The position numbers and the translations under genes are program-made. From contig JAHEJJ010000004.1 in the NCBI GenBank assembly GCA_024638915.1, forward strand, positions 62,001-126,000: a stretch of 64,000 bases of DNA, in the 5' to 3' direction. The first letter of the stretch is position 1; each line of letters begins with the position of its first letter. The notes under the pieces were generated by a model. The model was not told the DNA's origin and did not search any database. It saw nothing but the letters and a program-made list of their open reading frames with translations. Of this stretch, positions 18,745 through 27,502 are shown piece by piece. Source of the DNA: Robiginitalea sp. Lineage in GTDB: Bacteria; Bacteroidota; Bacteroidia; Flavobacteriales; Flavobacteriaceae.

Positions 18745-19434
18745 TTACTTTTCTTTGTTTTCAGGGTATGATGTATTCTCAATTTCTTCCAAGTTGCGCT
18801 TAACTCTTTCCTTACCCTGTCTGATCGCGTCTTCCAATTCGTTTAATTTTTCCTCAGCCTTGATAATTTTTTCTTCTTTTTGCCTCAAGATCTCTTCTTC
18901 AGTACGTCCTTCTTCACGTTGACTCTTTACTCGTTCTTTAGCCTCTTCAACTTTCTTTCTTCCTGTGAGAAGCCTTTCTTCTTCCTCAGCAAGATGCTCT
19001 TCTACGCGCTGAATTTTTTCCTTGGCCATTTGAGCGCGGTACTGACCAAATTCGCGACCCGACATATCACCTTTGTTTTTGCCGTAAGCGTTTCCTTTTT
19101 GAACTTTACTTTTGTCCTCTCTGGGATCGTCAGATTCTTGGACCTCAACCTCATCATTCCCTTTTCCTTCTTTGATTTTCTTACTTTCCTGCCCTTTCAA
19201 TTCTTTTGACTTCCCTTTAGCCTTTTCCTTGCCCTTTTTGTTCATTTCCTGAGCTTCCTCTACGACTTCTTCCACCTCCTGCACCGCATCATCATTTTTC
19301 TGCTTGGAAGCCTCCTTTTTTGCTTTGGACTGTTCTTTTTTCTCTTGTGATTTACCCTGAGCATATATCGATGGGGTGGAAACCAGGGTAGCCATCAAAA
19401 ATAAACCGATGATATAAATACTATTTTTTCTCAT
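18745..19434 (-). CDS. Exported Lys/Glu-rich coiled-coil protein
   Basis: A 229-aa protein with a signal peptide (cleavage near IYAQ). The remainder is almost entirely Lys, Glu, Gln and Asp. A low-complexity KGKEKAKGKSKELKG-type stretch (about 65-95) precedes a long predicted coiled coil (about 125-215; AKEKIQRVEEHLAEEEERLL). No family-specific motif was recognised. It lies 15 bp after a small Glu-rich lipoprotein gene with similar composition, so the two probably act together in the periplasm. Function is unknown. Confidence 0.7.
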   Translation of the reverse strand: MRKNSIYIIGLFLMATLVSTPSIYAQGKSQEKKEQSKAKKEASKQKNDDAVQEVEEVVEEAQEMNKKGKEKAKGKSKELKGQESKKIKEGKGNDEVEVQESDDPREDKSKVQKGNAYGKNKGDMSGREFGQYRAQMAKEKIQRVEEHLAEEEERLLTGRKKVEEAKERVKSQREEGRTEEEILRQKEEKIIKAEEKLNELEDAIRQGKERVKRNLEEIENTSYPENKEK

Positions 19435-19449
19435 TTTTATCTGCTTTAA

Positions 19450-19653
19450 TTATATACTATCTAATGCCTTAAGGGCATCTTCTGCCTCTTCTGCTTTTTG
19501 TTGAACCTGGTCTGCTGTCTGATCAACCTCATTTTCTAAGGCCTCCATCTTCTCTGTTAATTTCTCAGCTTCTAACTGCTCTTTTTTGGTGTCGCGGCAT
19601 GAAGTAATACCCAGCAAAAAAAGAAAACAAATACTCAATACGATGTGTTTCAT
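19450..19653 (-). CDS. Small Glu-rich lipoprotein
   Basis: A 67-aa protein with a clear lipoprotein signal (MKHIVLSICFLFLLGITSC, lipobox ITSC). A single helix of heptad character follows (EKLTEKMEALENEVDQTADQ), which makes it look like an Lpp-like or coiled-coil tether. The gene lies 15 bp upstream of the larger Lys/Glu-rich exported protein gene. Confidence 0.7.
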   Translation of the reverse strand: MKHIVLSICFLFLLGITSCRDTKKEQLEAEKLTEKMEALENEVDQTADQVQQKAEEAEDALKALDSI

Positions 19654-19718
19654 AGTTATTCTATTAATGATTTGAAATTTATTAACGTCTTAATATTATT
19701 ATAATTGTCGAGCCTCAA

Positions 19719-21074
19719 TCAGGCTTTTTGCTCGATTAATCGCTCAAGTGCCAACCCACCATAATTGCCAGAACTCATCAGCAATAAAACCGTATTATTA
19801 AAACCTAAAAGGTTCAAATAGTTTTCAAGCTCATCGGGTCTGGTAAAAATCCGAAGATCCTTTCTTTTAAAGGCCTGTTCGATCTGCTTTGTATCAAGCG
19901 CTTCCAGTTTCTTTATTTCCAATGCTTCGGGGGTGTAGAAAACAATTGCTTCATCGGCTGCGGCGAGGGTATCACCGTACTCCTCCAGGAATCCTGCATT
20001 GAGACTGCTATAGGTATGCAATTCGAGACAGGCCACTAATTTCTTGTCTGGGTACTGCTCTCGTACAGCTAATGTGGTCGCCCCGACTTTGCTGGGAGAA
20101 TGGGCAAAATCCTTATAAATTATTGAATCTTCGGTTTCCGCGATTTTCTCCAGTCTTTTTGAAGCTCCCGGAAAGGAAGCGATGGCCTGGTAAAAGTCGT
20201 CTTCATCTACGCCCATATGCTGGCAAATCCATTTGGCGCCCGATAGGTTACTGATGTTGTGTTGGCCGAAAATTTGAACCGGAAGCGGACCTTCCGGGGT
20301 TTCCAGGTAGGTCTGTCCCCGATCAACGCTATATTGGTGAGTATGATAAGGTATCCTCCTAATGGTATTGGTGGATTCTTTGACGATTTGTACCACCTTC
20401 CTATCCTCCTCATTATAGGTAATGCTCCCCCCCTCCACTATCGAATCAACAAATATTCTGAACTGATCAATGTAGTTCTCATAGGTAGGGAATACATTGA
20501 TATGATCCCATGCAATACCGCTTAAAAGTGCGATATGAGGTTGATATAGATGGAATTTGGGACGTCTGTCAATCGGTGAAGACAGGTATTCATCACCTTC
20601 TAAGACTATAAAATCGTTATCCTCGGTTAGATGGACCATCCGATCAAATCCATCGAGCTGCGCTCCCACCATAAAATCGACCTCAATACCATGGTAATTC
20701 AGTACGTGCAGGATCATTGAGGTGATGGTGGTTTTTCCGTGACTGCCGCCGATTACCACCCTGGTCTTATTTTTGGATTGCTCGTATAGAAATTCGGGAT
20801 AGGAATAGATCTTCAGCCAAAGTTTCTGGGCTTTTAACAATTCCGGATTGTCTTCTTTGGCATGCATCCCCAAAATCACCGCATCTATTGCAGCATCGAT
20901 CTTGGCCGGGAACCAACCCATTTCTTCGGGCAATAGTCCGGCAGAAGCCAGTCTGCTTTTGGAAGGTTCGAAAATAACATCATCACTGCCGCTCACCTCA
21001 TAACCTTTGTGGTGTAATGCCAGGGCCAGGTTATGCATGGCACTGCCGCCGATCGCGATGAAATGAATACGCAT
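19719..21074 (-). CDS. mpl: Mpl-type Mur ligase (UDP-N-acetylmuramate:tripeptide ligase)
   Basis: Cytoplasmic Mur ligase of 451 aa that attaches recovered murein peptide to UDP-MurNAc in peptidoglycan recycling. The N-terminal Rossmann domain is MRIHFIAIGGSAMHNLALAL, lacking the GIGGxGMS form of MurC and matching Mpl. The ATP loop is GGSHGKTTITSM (about 110-121), followed by FIVLEGDEYLSSPIDRRPKF and the central HNISNLSGA. The C-terminal domain contains KDFAHSPSKV. A perfect -7 box lies 20 bp upstream (21094-21101). Confidence 0.88.
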   Translation of the reverse strand: MRIHFIAIGGSAMHNLALALHHKGYEVSGSDDVIFEPSKSRLASAGLLPEEMGWFPAKIDAAIDAVILGMHAKEDNPELLKAQKLWLKIYSYPEFLYEQSKNKTRVVIGGSHGKTTITSMILHVLNYHGIEVDFMVGAQLDGFDRMVHLTEDNDFIVLEGDEYLSSPIDRRPKFHLYQPHIALLSGIAWDHINVFPTYENYIDQFRIFVDSIVEGGSITYNEEDRKVVQIVKESTNTIRRIPYHTHQYSVDRGQTYLETPEGPLPVQIFGQHNISNLSGAKWICQHMGVDEDDFYQAIASFPGASKRLEKIAETEDSIIYKDFAHSPSKVGATTLAVREQYPDKKLVACLELHTYSSLNAGFLEEYGDTLAAADEAIVFYTPEALEIKKLEALDTKQIEQAFKRKDLRIFTRPDELENYLNLLGFNNTVLLLMSSGNYGGLALERLIEQKA

Positions 21075-21093
21075 ATGGAATTATTTTCAGCCT

Positions 21094-21101
21094 CAAAGAT
21101 A
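21094..21101 (-). promoter_or_regulatory. -7 promoter box (TATCTTTG) of mpl
   Basis: Perfect TAnnTTTG match on the minus strand, 20 bp before the ATG at 21074. The -33 element is not clear. Confidence 0.6.
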
Positions 21102-21194
21102 GCCAAGAAAAGTCTTTCCCAGTTGAGATTTATCGGGCTGATTCTTGCTATCTTAGCTTAGAAAGTCTTTTTGATCGCAATCAACTTATCGGGT

Positions 21195-21512
21195 ATGGAC
21201 TACAAAATTGACGAATTGGAGGCCAGGGAATATTTTTCGGGGTTTTTTGGTAAAATGATCCATATGCAGAATATGACTATTGCCTTTTGGGAAGTTGAAA
21301 CAGGCGCAGAAGTGCCTGAACATTCACACCACCATGAACAACTGTTACAGGTCCTGGAAGGTCGTTTTGAATTTACCCTTAATGGGCAGACCTCTACCTA
21401 TGAGAGTGGCGACCTCGTTGTCATTCCGCCACATGCGCTACATAGCGGAAAGGCCAGAACGGCCTGTAAACTTATGGACGTCTTTAGTCCGGCAAGAGAC
21501 GATTACAAGTAA
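21195..21512 (+). CDS. Small cupin-domain protein
   Basis: A single-domain cupin of about 105 aa. Cupin motif 1 is PEHSHHHEQLLQVLEGRFEF (metal-ligand His residues and Glu) and motif 2 is YESGDLVVIPPHALHSGKA (third His). A TTG at 21171 would add eight residues; the ATG at 21195 is preferred. The stop codon overlaps the start of the SDR gene (TAATG), so the two are translationally coupled and likely work in one pathway. Cupins of this size bind metal and small carboxylates or sugars; the substrate is unknown. Confidence 0.82.
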   Translation: MDYKIDELEAREYFSGFFGKMIHMQNMTIAFWEVETGAEVPEHSHHHEQLLQVLEGRFEFTLNGQTSTYESGDLVVIPPHALHSGKARTACKLMDVFSPARDDYK

Positions 21513-22297
21513 TGGATATCAGATTCGAAGGTAAGAAAGCCCTGGTGGGCGGTGCGAGCGGAGGAATAGGCCTTGCCATAGCAAAGCAATTGGCAAAATC
21601 GGGGGCTGAGGTCACCCTGGTAGCCCGAAATAAGGAAAAGCTTGAAAAAATAAAGGGCGAATTAGCGTGTGCCCAGAATCAGCGGCACAGATATCTGGTG
21701 GTGGATTACAACGATTTTCAATCTTATCGCCAATGCATCAATGACTATTTTAAAGAGCATGCTGTCGATATTCTTATAAACAATACTCAAGGACCAGCCG
21801 CCGGGGGAGCTATGGAAAAAAATATTGATGACTACCAACAGGCCTTCGATCTGCTGTTTAAGACCACTGTACTTACCACCGAACTGGCACTGGATGGAAT
21901 GATCGAAAAGAAATGGGGGCGCGTTATAAATGTCGCCTCAGTATCCGTTAAGGAACCCTTATCCTACCTGGTACTTTCAAATTCTATCAGGGCCGCTGTG
22001 GTGACCTGGGCCAAGAGTGTTGCCCTAGATGTCGGAATTTATGGTATTACCGTAAACAGCATCCTGACCGGATTTTTCGACACTGAACGCCTTGGTCAAT
22101 TAAACCGTGAAAAGGCAGAAAAAATGGGGGTTCCAGAACAGAAGGTGACCCAGGCTATGGAAGAACTAACGGCCCTCAGGCGTATCGGCGATCCAGCAGA
22201 ATATGGTTATTTAGCGGCTTTTTTGGCTTCCGACCAGGCTTCATTCATCACAGGGACTTCCATCCCGATCGACGGAGGTTATCTGAAATCCTTATAG
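21512..22297 (+). CDS. Divergent short-chain dehydrogenase/reductase lacking the YxxxK pair
   Basis: A 261-aa SDR fold. The nucleotide-binding loop is GGASGGIGLAIA (about 13-24), followed by VVDYND and ILINNTQGP in place of NNAG. At the active site Ser 143 is present in NVASVS, but 13 residues later, where Tyr is expected, there is Ser 156, and Arg 160 replaces Lys (LSNSIRAA). This 'LSN..R' variant occurs in a known divergent branch of SDRs often labelled 3-oxoacyl-ACP reductases. The C-terminal motif TVNSILTGFFDT and glycine-rich end (SIPIDGGYL) are normal. Start overlaps the cupin stop. The reaction cannot be assigned. Confidence 0.85.
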   Translation: MDIRFEGKKALVGGASGGIGLAIAKQLAKSGAEVTLVARNKEKLEKIKGELACAQNQRHRYLVVDYNDFQSYRQCINDYFKEHAVDILINNTQGPAAGGAMEKNIDDYQQAFDLLFKTTVLTTELALDGMIEKKWGRVINVASVSVKEPLSYLVLSNSIRAAVVTWAKSVALDVGIYGITVNSILTGFFDTERLGQLNREKAEKMGVPEQKVTQAMEELTALRRIGDPAEYGYLAAFLASDQASFITGTSIPIDGGYLKSL

Positions 22298-22321
22298 GAG
22301 TTCGATCGCCAGCTTTTCGTT

Positions 22322-22531
22322 TTATGCGGGCTTGAGATCCGGACTGAGTTCCAAAGAATTGCCTATCCACATCATGGCCTCTTCTTTACCCGATTTTTTC
22401 CGATAGATCTTTGCCAGGCGATAATAAGCCCACTCCAGGGGCACGCCATCAAAAACATAATTGTTGACCAACGCACCGCTCTGGTTTTTATTCCCGATTA
22501 GTCGGGCTTTAGTCTTAATACTTAATCCGCA
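22322..22531 (-). pseudogene. Decayed 3' end of a TPR-like protein gene
   Basis: On the minus strand a frame of about 69 codons is open between stops at 22532-22534 and 22322-22324. It has no plausible start codon near its 5' end. The last 54 residues read like real protein: NNYVFDGVPLEWAYYRLAKI, then IYRKKSGKEEAMMWI and a C-terminus SLELSPDLKPA. The spacing of Tyr, Leu-Ala, Tyr, Gly, Ala, Leu and Pro fits one tetratricopeptide repeat. I read it as the tail of a gene whose 5' part has been deleted. Chance similarity is possible. Confidence 0.5.
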
Positions 22532-22578
22532 TTAAGCAATACCTTTACTTGTATATTCAAGTTCGATAAGAACAACAA

Positions 22579-23325
22579 TTGACTTACTTCAAATCAATCT
22601 TTAATAACCATCTGAAGTTCTATCCACTCCTGGGGATAGGTCTGATCCTCCTTATTGGAATCCCTCGATTTATAATCGTTTTACAAGCTAACGCCACAGG
22701 GAATTACCGGTACACATCGATGATATTTGTATTTATGATTTTACTCCCTTTTCTCCTGCTGAACCGGGATGGCAGGAGGTATATCGGTATCGAAAAAACG
22801 AAAAAGATTACTGCTTTGGCATACTGTTTTGCATTGGGCATGGCTATGTGTCTGATGGTGTTTTTGACGGGAATGTTTTTTTATGGCGATTCGAACAGCA
22901 ATTGGTTTGTGTATATTTCAAATTCCTACCATAATATACTGCCTGGAGATTTGTCGGGAGTGCGATTTAGCTACTTCGCCATATTCGGACTGATCAGTAT
23001 GGTTTTCAGCCCAATTGGTGAAGAAATTATGTATCGTGGCTTTATACATCGGTGTTTCGAAGGGCGCTATGGTGCCACCTGGGCCTCGCGGATAGACAGT
23101 GCTGCCTTTGCCATTACTCATCTGGCTCATTTCGGAATTATATATACCGCTTCCGGCTGGGTGATTAAACCCTTGCCAGCCATTTTATGGATGTTTGCCA
23201 TATTTCTTGTAGGTCGTGTCTTTTTTCACTGCCGAAACAGGTCTGGCAGTATTTTGGGCGCGGTTGTCGCACATGCTGGATTCAACCTGGCGATGACCTA
23301 CTTCATTTTCTATTATATATTATAG
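22579..23325 (+). CDS. CPBP (CAAX-like) intramembrane glutamic protease
   Basis: Polytopic membrane protein of 248 aa with the three conserved motifs of the Abi/CPBP family: EEIMYRG (Glu 148, Glu 149, Arg 153), FAITHLAHFG (His 181) and VVAHAGFNLA (His and Asn near 236-240). The active-site residues are intact, so it is a likely protease. The start is a TTG; the next in-frame ATG would remove the first transmembrane helix. No bacteriocin or CRISPR neighbours suggest a specialised role. Upstream lies only the decayed TPR-like fragment. Confidence 0.85.
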   Translation: MTYFKSIFNNHLKFYPLLGIGLILLIGIPRFIIVLQANATGNYRYTSMIFVFMILLPFLLLNRDGRRYIGIEKTKKITALAYCFALGMAMCLMVFLTGMFFYGDSNSNWFVYISNSYHNILPGDLSGVRFSYFAIFGLISMVFSPIGEEIMYRGFIHRCFEGRYGATWASRIDSAAFAITHLAHFGIIYTASGWVIKPLPAILWMFAIFLVGRVFFHCRNRSGSILGAVVAHAGFNLAMTYFIFYYIL

Positions 23326-23427
23326 ATATTGAGATTAGGAAAGTATTATTGATTCAGGTTTCCCGGATAAAATCGATTGACCAGACCGCTTCAGAGAATT
23401 ATAACATAACTTCTGAAACCTTTCTGT

Positions 23428-23958
23428 TCATGGATCTTTGCGTACCGGCGGGTATTTGGCAAAGACTTTTGATACGATCTCTTTGATTTTCTTTTCGCGG
23501 GTTAGCGGACTTGCTTTTTCGTTAAGGTTACTAAGTGTGACCGCTTGCCAAAATAATTGATTTTTCTGGCTGTCTACGAAATCGAACACCAACTCCCTCT
23601 CCAGTGAATTTCCACCCAAAGGAACACCAACGGATACCCCTCCTCCTACATTGCTTCCGGTGCCTCCGACACCGACCCCCAGAGAACTGTTCTGTGGTTT
23701 GAAATAGTCCTGGCTCTGGATATTGATCAGAAATTCAGGTTCTTCAGAAAGCTTTATCCCTTTAACCTGCATCACCGAATCCACGGCATCCAGCAAACGT
23801 TCATTATCGAGGTTGCTAAGGCCTGTATTCAGGTCAGAAAAGTAATTGTAGGTTCTGTAGGCTGAAAAGTCTGTTCCAGGGTCATAATCGTAATTCACCT
23901 GAACAGAGGCACAGGAAAATAAACACGTCAGAAGACCTGTCAGTAGCAACTTTTTCAT
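23428..23958 (-). CDS. DUF4136 lipoprotein
   Basis: A 176-aa lipoprotein (MKKLLLTGLLTCLFSC, lipobox LFSC). The body matches DUF4136: YDPGTDFSAYRTYNYFSDLN near the N-terminus and LVFDFVDSQKNQLFWQAVTL near the C-terminus, with a Gly-rich central segment (GVGVGGTGSNVGGGVSVGVP). An upstream extension of 23 codons is rejected because it hides the signal peptide. The gene lies 40 bp downstream of obg on the same strand. Function unknown. Confidence 0.85.
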   Translation of the reverse strand: MKKLLLTGLLTCLFSCASVQVNYDYDPGTDFSAYRTYNYFSDLNTGLSNLDNERLLDAVDSVMQVKGIKLSEEPEFLINIQSQDYFKPQNSSLGVGVGGTGSNVGGGVSVGVPLGGNSLERELVFDFVDSQKNQLFWQAVTLSNLNEKASPLTREKKIKEIVSKVFAKYPPVRKDP

Positions 23959-23998
23959 CAATCCCGATTTGTATAAAAATAACGCAAAATCAGATTCA

Positions 23999-25021
23999 TT
24001 ATGATGAATTGTCCATAATATTATCATTAAGGGATCTCCAAAGCAGGTCTTTTAATTCCTGTAAGCCCGATTGGGCCATAGAAGATATAAATACAAAAGG
24101 TACTCCGGAAAATTCCTTTTGGAGTTCAGCTCTCATTTCATCGGTGAGTTCATCATCAAGCATATCGGACTTGGATATGGCAACAATTCGATCTTTGTCG
24201 AGTAGTTCAGGATTGTAGCGTTTTAATTCATTGAGCAAGATGTCATATTCCTTACTGATATCCCTGCTATCGGCCGGAATCATAAACAACAGGATGGCAT
24301 TTCGCTCAATATGCCTGAGGAAATAGTGACCCAAGCCTTTGCCTTCTGCTGCTCCTTCGATAATGCCGGGAATATCGGCCATAACAAAACTCTTAAAATC
24401 ACGATAGGGAACGATTCCCAAATTGGGCTTCAGGGTGGTAAACTCGTAATCCGCAATTTTTGGTTTGGCAGAGCTGAGGACCGAAAGAAGGGTAGATTTA
24501 CCGGCATTGGGGAATCCAACAAGACCTACATCGGCAAGTACTTTAAGCTCAAGGACCAATTGCTTTTGTGACCCTTCGATACCAGGCTGGGCATAGCGTG
24601 GTGTCTGATTTGTCGCAGATTTAAAGTGCCAGTTGCCGCGTCCGCCCAAACCGCCCTCAAGAATGATCTTCTCCTCACCGTCATCTGTTATTTCGAAAAG
24701 GATCTCCTTGGTTTCTGAATCGCGGACCACAGTACCCAAAGGCACATCGATGTATTCGTCTTTACCACTGGCTCCGCTACTCCTGCTCTTTCCACCATCC
24801 GCACCATGACCGGCTTTAAAGTGTTGTTTGAACTTGAAGTGATAGAGCGTCCAGAGATTTTTATTGCCTCTTATGATAATGTGACCGCCTCTGCCTCCAT
24901 CACCACCATCCGGACCACCTTTGGCAACAAACTTTTCCCTTCTCAGGTGAGCCGATCCCTTACCTCCGCGACCCGACGTCAGATGCACTTTCACATAGTC
25001 GACAAAATTACCTTCAGTCAT
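23999..25021 (-). CDS. obg: Obg/CgtA GTPase
   Basis: Essential ribosome-associated GTPase involved in 50S maturation and the stress response. The 340-aa protein has the glycine-rich Obg fold (about 1-158; [30 protein letters not shown]) and a G domain with P-loop [12 protein letters not shown]3 [11 protein letters not shown]4 SKSD and G5 SSMAQ. It has no C-terminal OCT or TGS extension, as usual in this phylum. It lies 66 bp downstream of the fused hpt-adk gene. Confidence 0.96.
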   Translation of the reverse strand: MTEGNFVDYVKVHLTSGRGGKGSAHLRREKFVAKGGPDGGDGGRGGHIIIRGNKNLWTLYHFKFKQHFKAGHGADGGKSRSSGASGKDEYIDVPLGTVVRDSETKEILFEITDDGEEKIILEGGLGGRGNWHFKSATNQTPRYAQPGIEGSQKQLVLELKVLADVGLVGFPNAGKSTLLSVLSSAKPKIADYEFTTLKPNLGIVPYRDFKSFVMADIPGIIEGAAEGKGLGHYFLRHIERNAILLFMIPADSRDISKEYDILLNELKRYNPELLDKDRIVAISKSDMLDDELTDEMRAELQKEFSGVPFVFISSMAQSGLQELKDLLWRSLNDNIMDNSS

Positions 25022-25087
25022 GATGGTGAATAAGAATAAGCTTCAATAATTATGCAGTGCAAAGGTTGAGGTGGTGGATATCTTTCC

Positions 25088-26203
25088 TTATGCGTTTTCC
25101 AGGGTATCAATAACCTTGGTGAGACGTTTGGTGATTTCCTCTATTGCTCCCATACCATCCACAGCGTGAAATTTTTCCTGTGCTTCATAGTATCTCTTTA
25201 AGGGGGCTGTTTTTTGATTGTACTCATCGAAACGGTTCCTGATTTTATCTTCGTCCTGATCGTCGGTACGCCCGCTTTCTTTTCCCCTTTCCAACAAGCG
25301 TTCTAACAGTGCCTCGTCGTCTGCCTCAAGAGCAATTGTTGCATCGATACGCATATTTTTCGATTCCATCAAATGATCCAATGCCCGGGCCTGGGCTTCA
25401 GTTCTGGGAAAGCCATCAAAAATAAAGCCGTTGGCTTCAGGAAACTTCTCTACCTCATCCCTGAGCATCTTGATCGTTACCTCATCGGGCACAAGGTCAC
25501 CTTGGTCGATATAAGATTTAGCCAATTTCCCGAGTTTAGTTCCCCCTTTTATGTTATAACGGAAAACATCTCCGGTTGAAATATGCCTCAGGTTATATTT
25601 TTCCTTTAAATATGATGCCTGGGTGCCCTTGCCTGCACCCGGCTTCCCGAATAGGACTAGATTGATCATTTGGTGTTTTGTTATTTGATAAACAGATCTG
25701 AAATTTCGGCCATGTTCCTTATAGTCCAGGCCATATCCAACGATAAACTTATTGGGTATTTCGATGCCGAAATAATCGATGGGGTATTCTCCGTTATAGG
25801 CCTCTGCCTTGTAAAACAGACTGGCTATTTTAAAGTCTTTAACATTGGTATTCGAAAAAAGATGTACCAACTGTTGGAGCGTCCTTCCTGTATCGATAAT
25901 GTCTTCGAGTATGATCACACTTCTTCCCTCTATACCATCAGGAAGGTCTAAAAGGGTTTCCACAATGCCGGTGGAGGTCAATCCCCTATATGAACTCAGT
26001 TTAACAAAGCTCACCTCACAGGGATGAGGATAATGCTTTAGAAAATCCGATACAAACATAAAGGCCCCATTGAGGACGCCAACGAAAACCGGTACCTGGT
26101 CTCTGTAATCCTCGGCGATCTCCTCGGCGATCTTCTCAACCGCGCTGAGGATCTCTTCCTCCTTCAGAAACAGCTTAAATCTCTTGTCGTGTAGCCTGAT
26201 CAA
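25088..26203 (-). CDS. Fused hypoxanthine phosphoribosyltransferase-adenylate kinase
   Basis: One 371-aa frame encodes two nucleotide enzymes. Residues 1-178 are a hypoxanthine(-guanine) phosphoribosyltransferase: VFVGVLNGAFMF, VKLSSYRGLTSTG, and the PRPP loop VIILEDIIDTGRTLQQL (about 96-112). From Met 179 (codon at 25667-25669) a complete short adenylate kinase follows: P-loop LFGKPGAGKGTQ, AMP-binding ISTGDVFR and FIFDGFPRTEAQA, LID region LLERGKESGRTDDQ. There is no zinc-binding LID. The two parts meet within a few residues (SVYQITKHQ-MINLVLF). The fusion couples purine salvage to AMP phosphorylation. Upstream is a perfect -7 box (26226-26233), divergent from purK. Confidence 0.93.
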   Translation of the reverse strand: MIRLHDKRFKLFLKEEEILSAVEKIAEEIAEDYRDQVPVFVGVLNGAFMFVSDFLKHYPHPCEVSFVKLSSYRGLTSTGIVETLLDLPDGIEGRSVIILEDIIDTGRTLQQLVHLFSNTNVKDFKIASLFYKAEAYNGEYPIDYFGIEIPNKFIVGYGLDYKEHGRNFRSVYQITKHQMINLVLFGKPGAGKGTQASYLKEKYNLRHISTGDVFRYNIKGGTKLGKLAKSYIDQGDLVPDEVTIKMLRDEVEKFPEANGFIFDGFPRTEAQARALDHLMESKNMRIDATIALEADDEALLERLLERGKESGRTDDQDEDKIRNRFDEYNQKTAPLKRYYEAQEKFHAVDGMGAIEEITKRLTKVIDTLENA

Positions 26204-26225
26204 TGGATTGCGTTTAGTAAGTTCG

Positions 26226-26233
26226 CAAAGATA
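26226..26233 (-). promoter_or_regulatory. -7 promoter box (TATCTTTG) of the hpt-adk fusion gene
   Basis: Perfect TAnnTTTG on the minus strand, 22 bp before the ATG at 26203. It is divergent from the purK promoter 55 bp away. Confidence 0.6.
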
Positions 26234-26287
26234 ACATTTTGATTTCTCTTTTTAGCCGGGATCGTCTGGGTTTATGAGAATTAGATG

Positions 26288-26295
26288 TATTTTTG
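26288..26295 (+). promoter_or_regulatory. -7 promoter box (TATTTTTG) of purK-purE
   Basis: Perfect TAnnTTTG on the plus strand, 37 bp before the purK ATG. TTTA at 26271-26274 is a possible -33 remnant. Together with the box at 26226-26233 this makes a divergent promoter region between two purine loci. Confidence 0.6.
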
Positions 26296-26332
26296 CACAT
26301 CTTAAAAGTTACCTGATCAAAGGCGGGCGACA

Positions 26333-27493
26333 ATGGCAACAAATTATTTTTCATCAAAATTTACACTTGGGATCCTCGGAGGAGGTCAGTTGGGTAAGAT
26401 GCTCTTATACGATACCCGGAAATTCGATATCCGAACCAGGGTTCTGGATGCCTCTACGCAGGCTCCTGCCCGTCTGGGTTGCAACGAATTCCATGAAGGA
26501 GATTTAATGGATTACAATACCGTATATGCTTTTGGGAAAGGCCTTGATTTGCTGACAATAGAAATAGAAAATGTAAATGTGGAAGCACTGGAGAAGCTGG
26601 AGAGTGAAGGGCTAACAGTGTATCCGCCAACCAAAGTGATCCGAACGATCCAAAACAAGGCAAGACAAAAACTCTTCTACATCGACAAACAGATTCCGAC
26701 AGCTCCTTTTTCAAGGTATGCCTATACCAATGAGATCAAGGACAGTATTTCGAACAGCGTTTTAGGATTTCCATTTGTCTGGAAAAGTACTCAATTCGGA
26801 TACGATGGCCAGGGGGTTAAAATTGTACGATCTGCCGGGGAACTAGATGAACTTCCCAATGTAGAGTGCATAGTGGAAGAGTTAATCGATTTTAAAACAG
26901 AACTTGCCGTAATTGCAGTTCGCAGTGCCGTCGGTGAGATCAAGACCTACCCGGTTGTTGAAATGGAATTTCATCCGGAAGCCAATCAGGTAGAATATGT
27001 CATCTGTCCGGCACGTATCGATGACCGGATCGCAGAAAAAGCCAGGAAGATTGCAGTCAGGCTTGTCGATGAATTGGAACATGTGGGCTTATTGGCCGTG
27101 GAAATGTTCTTAACGCATGATGGCGATATTCTGGTAAACGAAATGGCGCCGAGACCACATAATAGTGGTCACTATAGCATAGAAGCGAGTTACACCAACC
27201 AATTCGAACAACATTTAAGGGCCATACTGGGCCTGCCCCTGGGAAAGACAGAAAGCAAATTGGGTGGAATAATGGTAAATTTGGTCGGTGAGGAAGGTCA
27301 CCAGGGAGAAGTGGTATATGAGAATATTGAAAAGATCCTGGAGCTGGAAGGAGTAACACCGCATATCTATGGTAAGAGCCAGACAAGGCCTTTTAGGAAA
27401 ATGGGGCATGTTACCATTGTCCACCAGGATATCGCCACCGCCAGGGCCACAGCAGAATTGGTAAAAAAGACGATCCGAGTAATCAGTAAATAA
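26333..27493 (+). CDS. purK: N5-carboxyaminoimidazole ribonucleotide synthase PurK
   Basis: ATP-grasp enzyme of purine biosynthesis that carboxylates AIR to N5-CAIR. The 386-aa product begins with the family motif LGILGGGQLGKMLLYD and has the ATP-grasp core (FVWKSTQFGYDGQGVKIV, VECIVEELIDFKTELAVI, and NEMAPRPHNSGHYSIEA carrying metal and substrate ligands). Length is normal. It is 9 bp upstream of purE, the next enzyme in the pathway, so they form a two-gene operon. Confidence 0.96.
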   Translation: MATNYFSSKFTLGILGGGQLGKMLLYDTRKFDIRTRVLDASTQAPARLGCNEFHEGDLMDYNTVYAFGKGLDLLTIEIENVNVEALEKLESEGLTVYPPTKVIRTIQNKARQKLFYIDKQIPTAPFSRYAYTNEIKDSISNSVLGFPFVWKSTQFGYDGQGVKIVRSAGELDELPNVECIVEELIDFKTELAVIAVRSAVGEIKTYPVVEMEFHPEANQVEYVICPARIDDRIAEKARKIAVRLVDELEHVGLLAVEMFLTHDGDILVNEMAPRPHNSGHYSIEASYTNQFEQHLRAILGLPLGKTESKLGGIMVNLVGEEGHQGEVVYENIEKILELEGVTPHIYGKSQTRPFRKMGHVTIVHQDIATARATAELVKKTIRVISK

Positions 27494-27502
27494 TAAAAAG
27501 AG

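Noticed and set aside
22493-22506. CCCGA-TTAG-TCGGG as a terminator
   Set aside because: Stem of only five base pairs and no proper T tract on either strand; it lies inside the decayed TPR-like frame.
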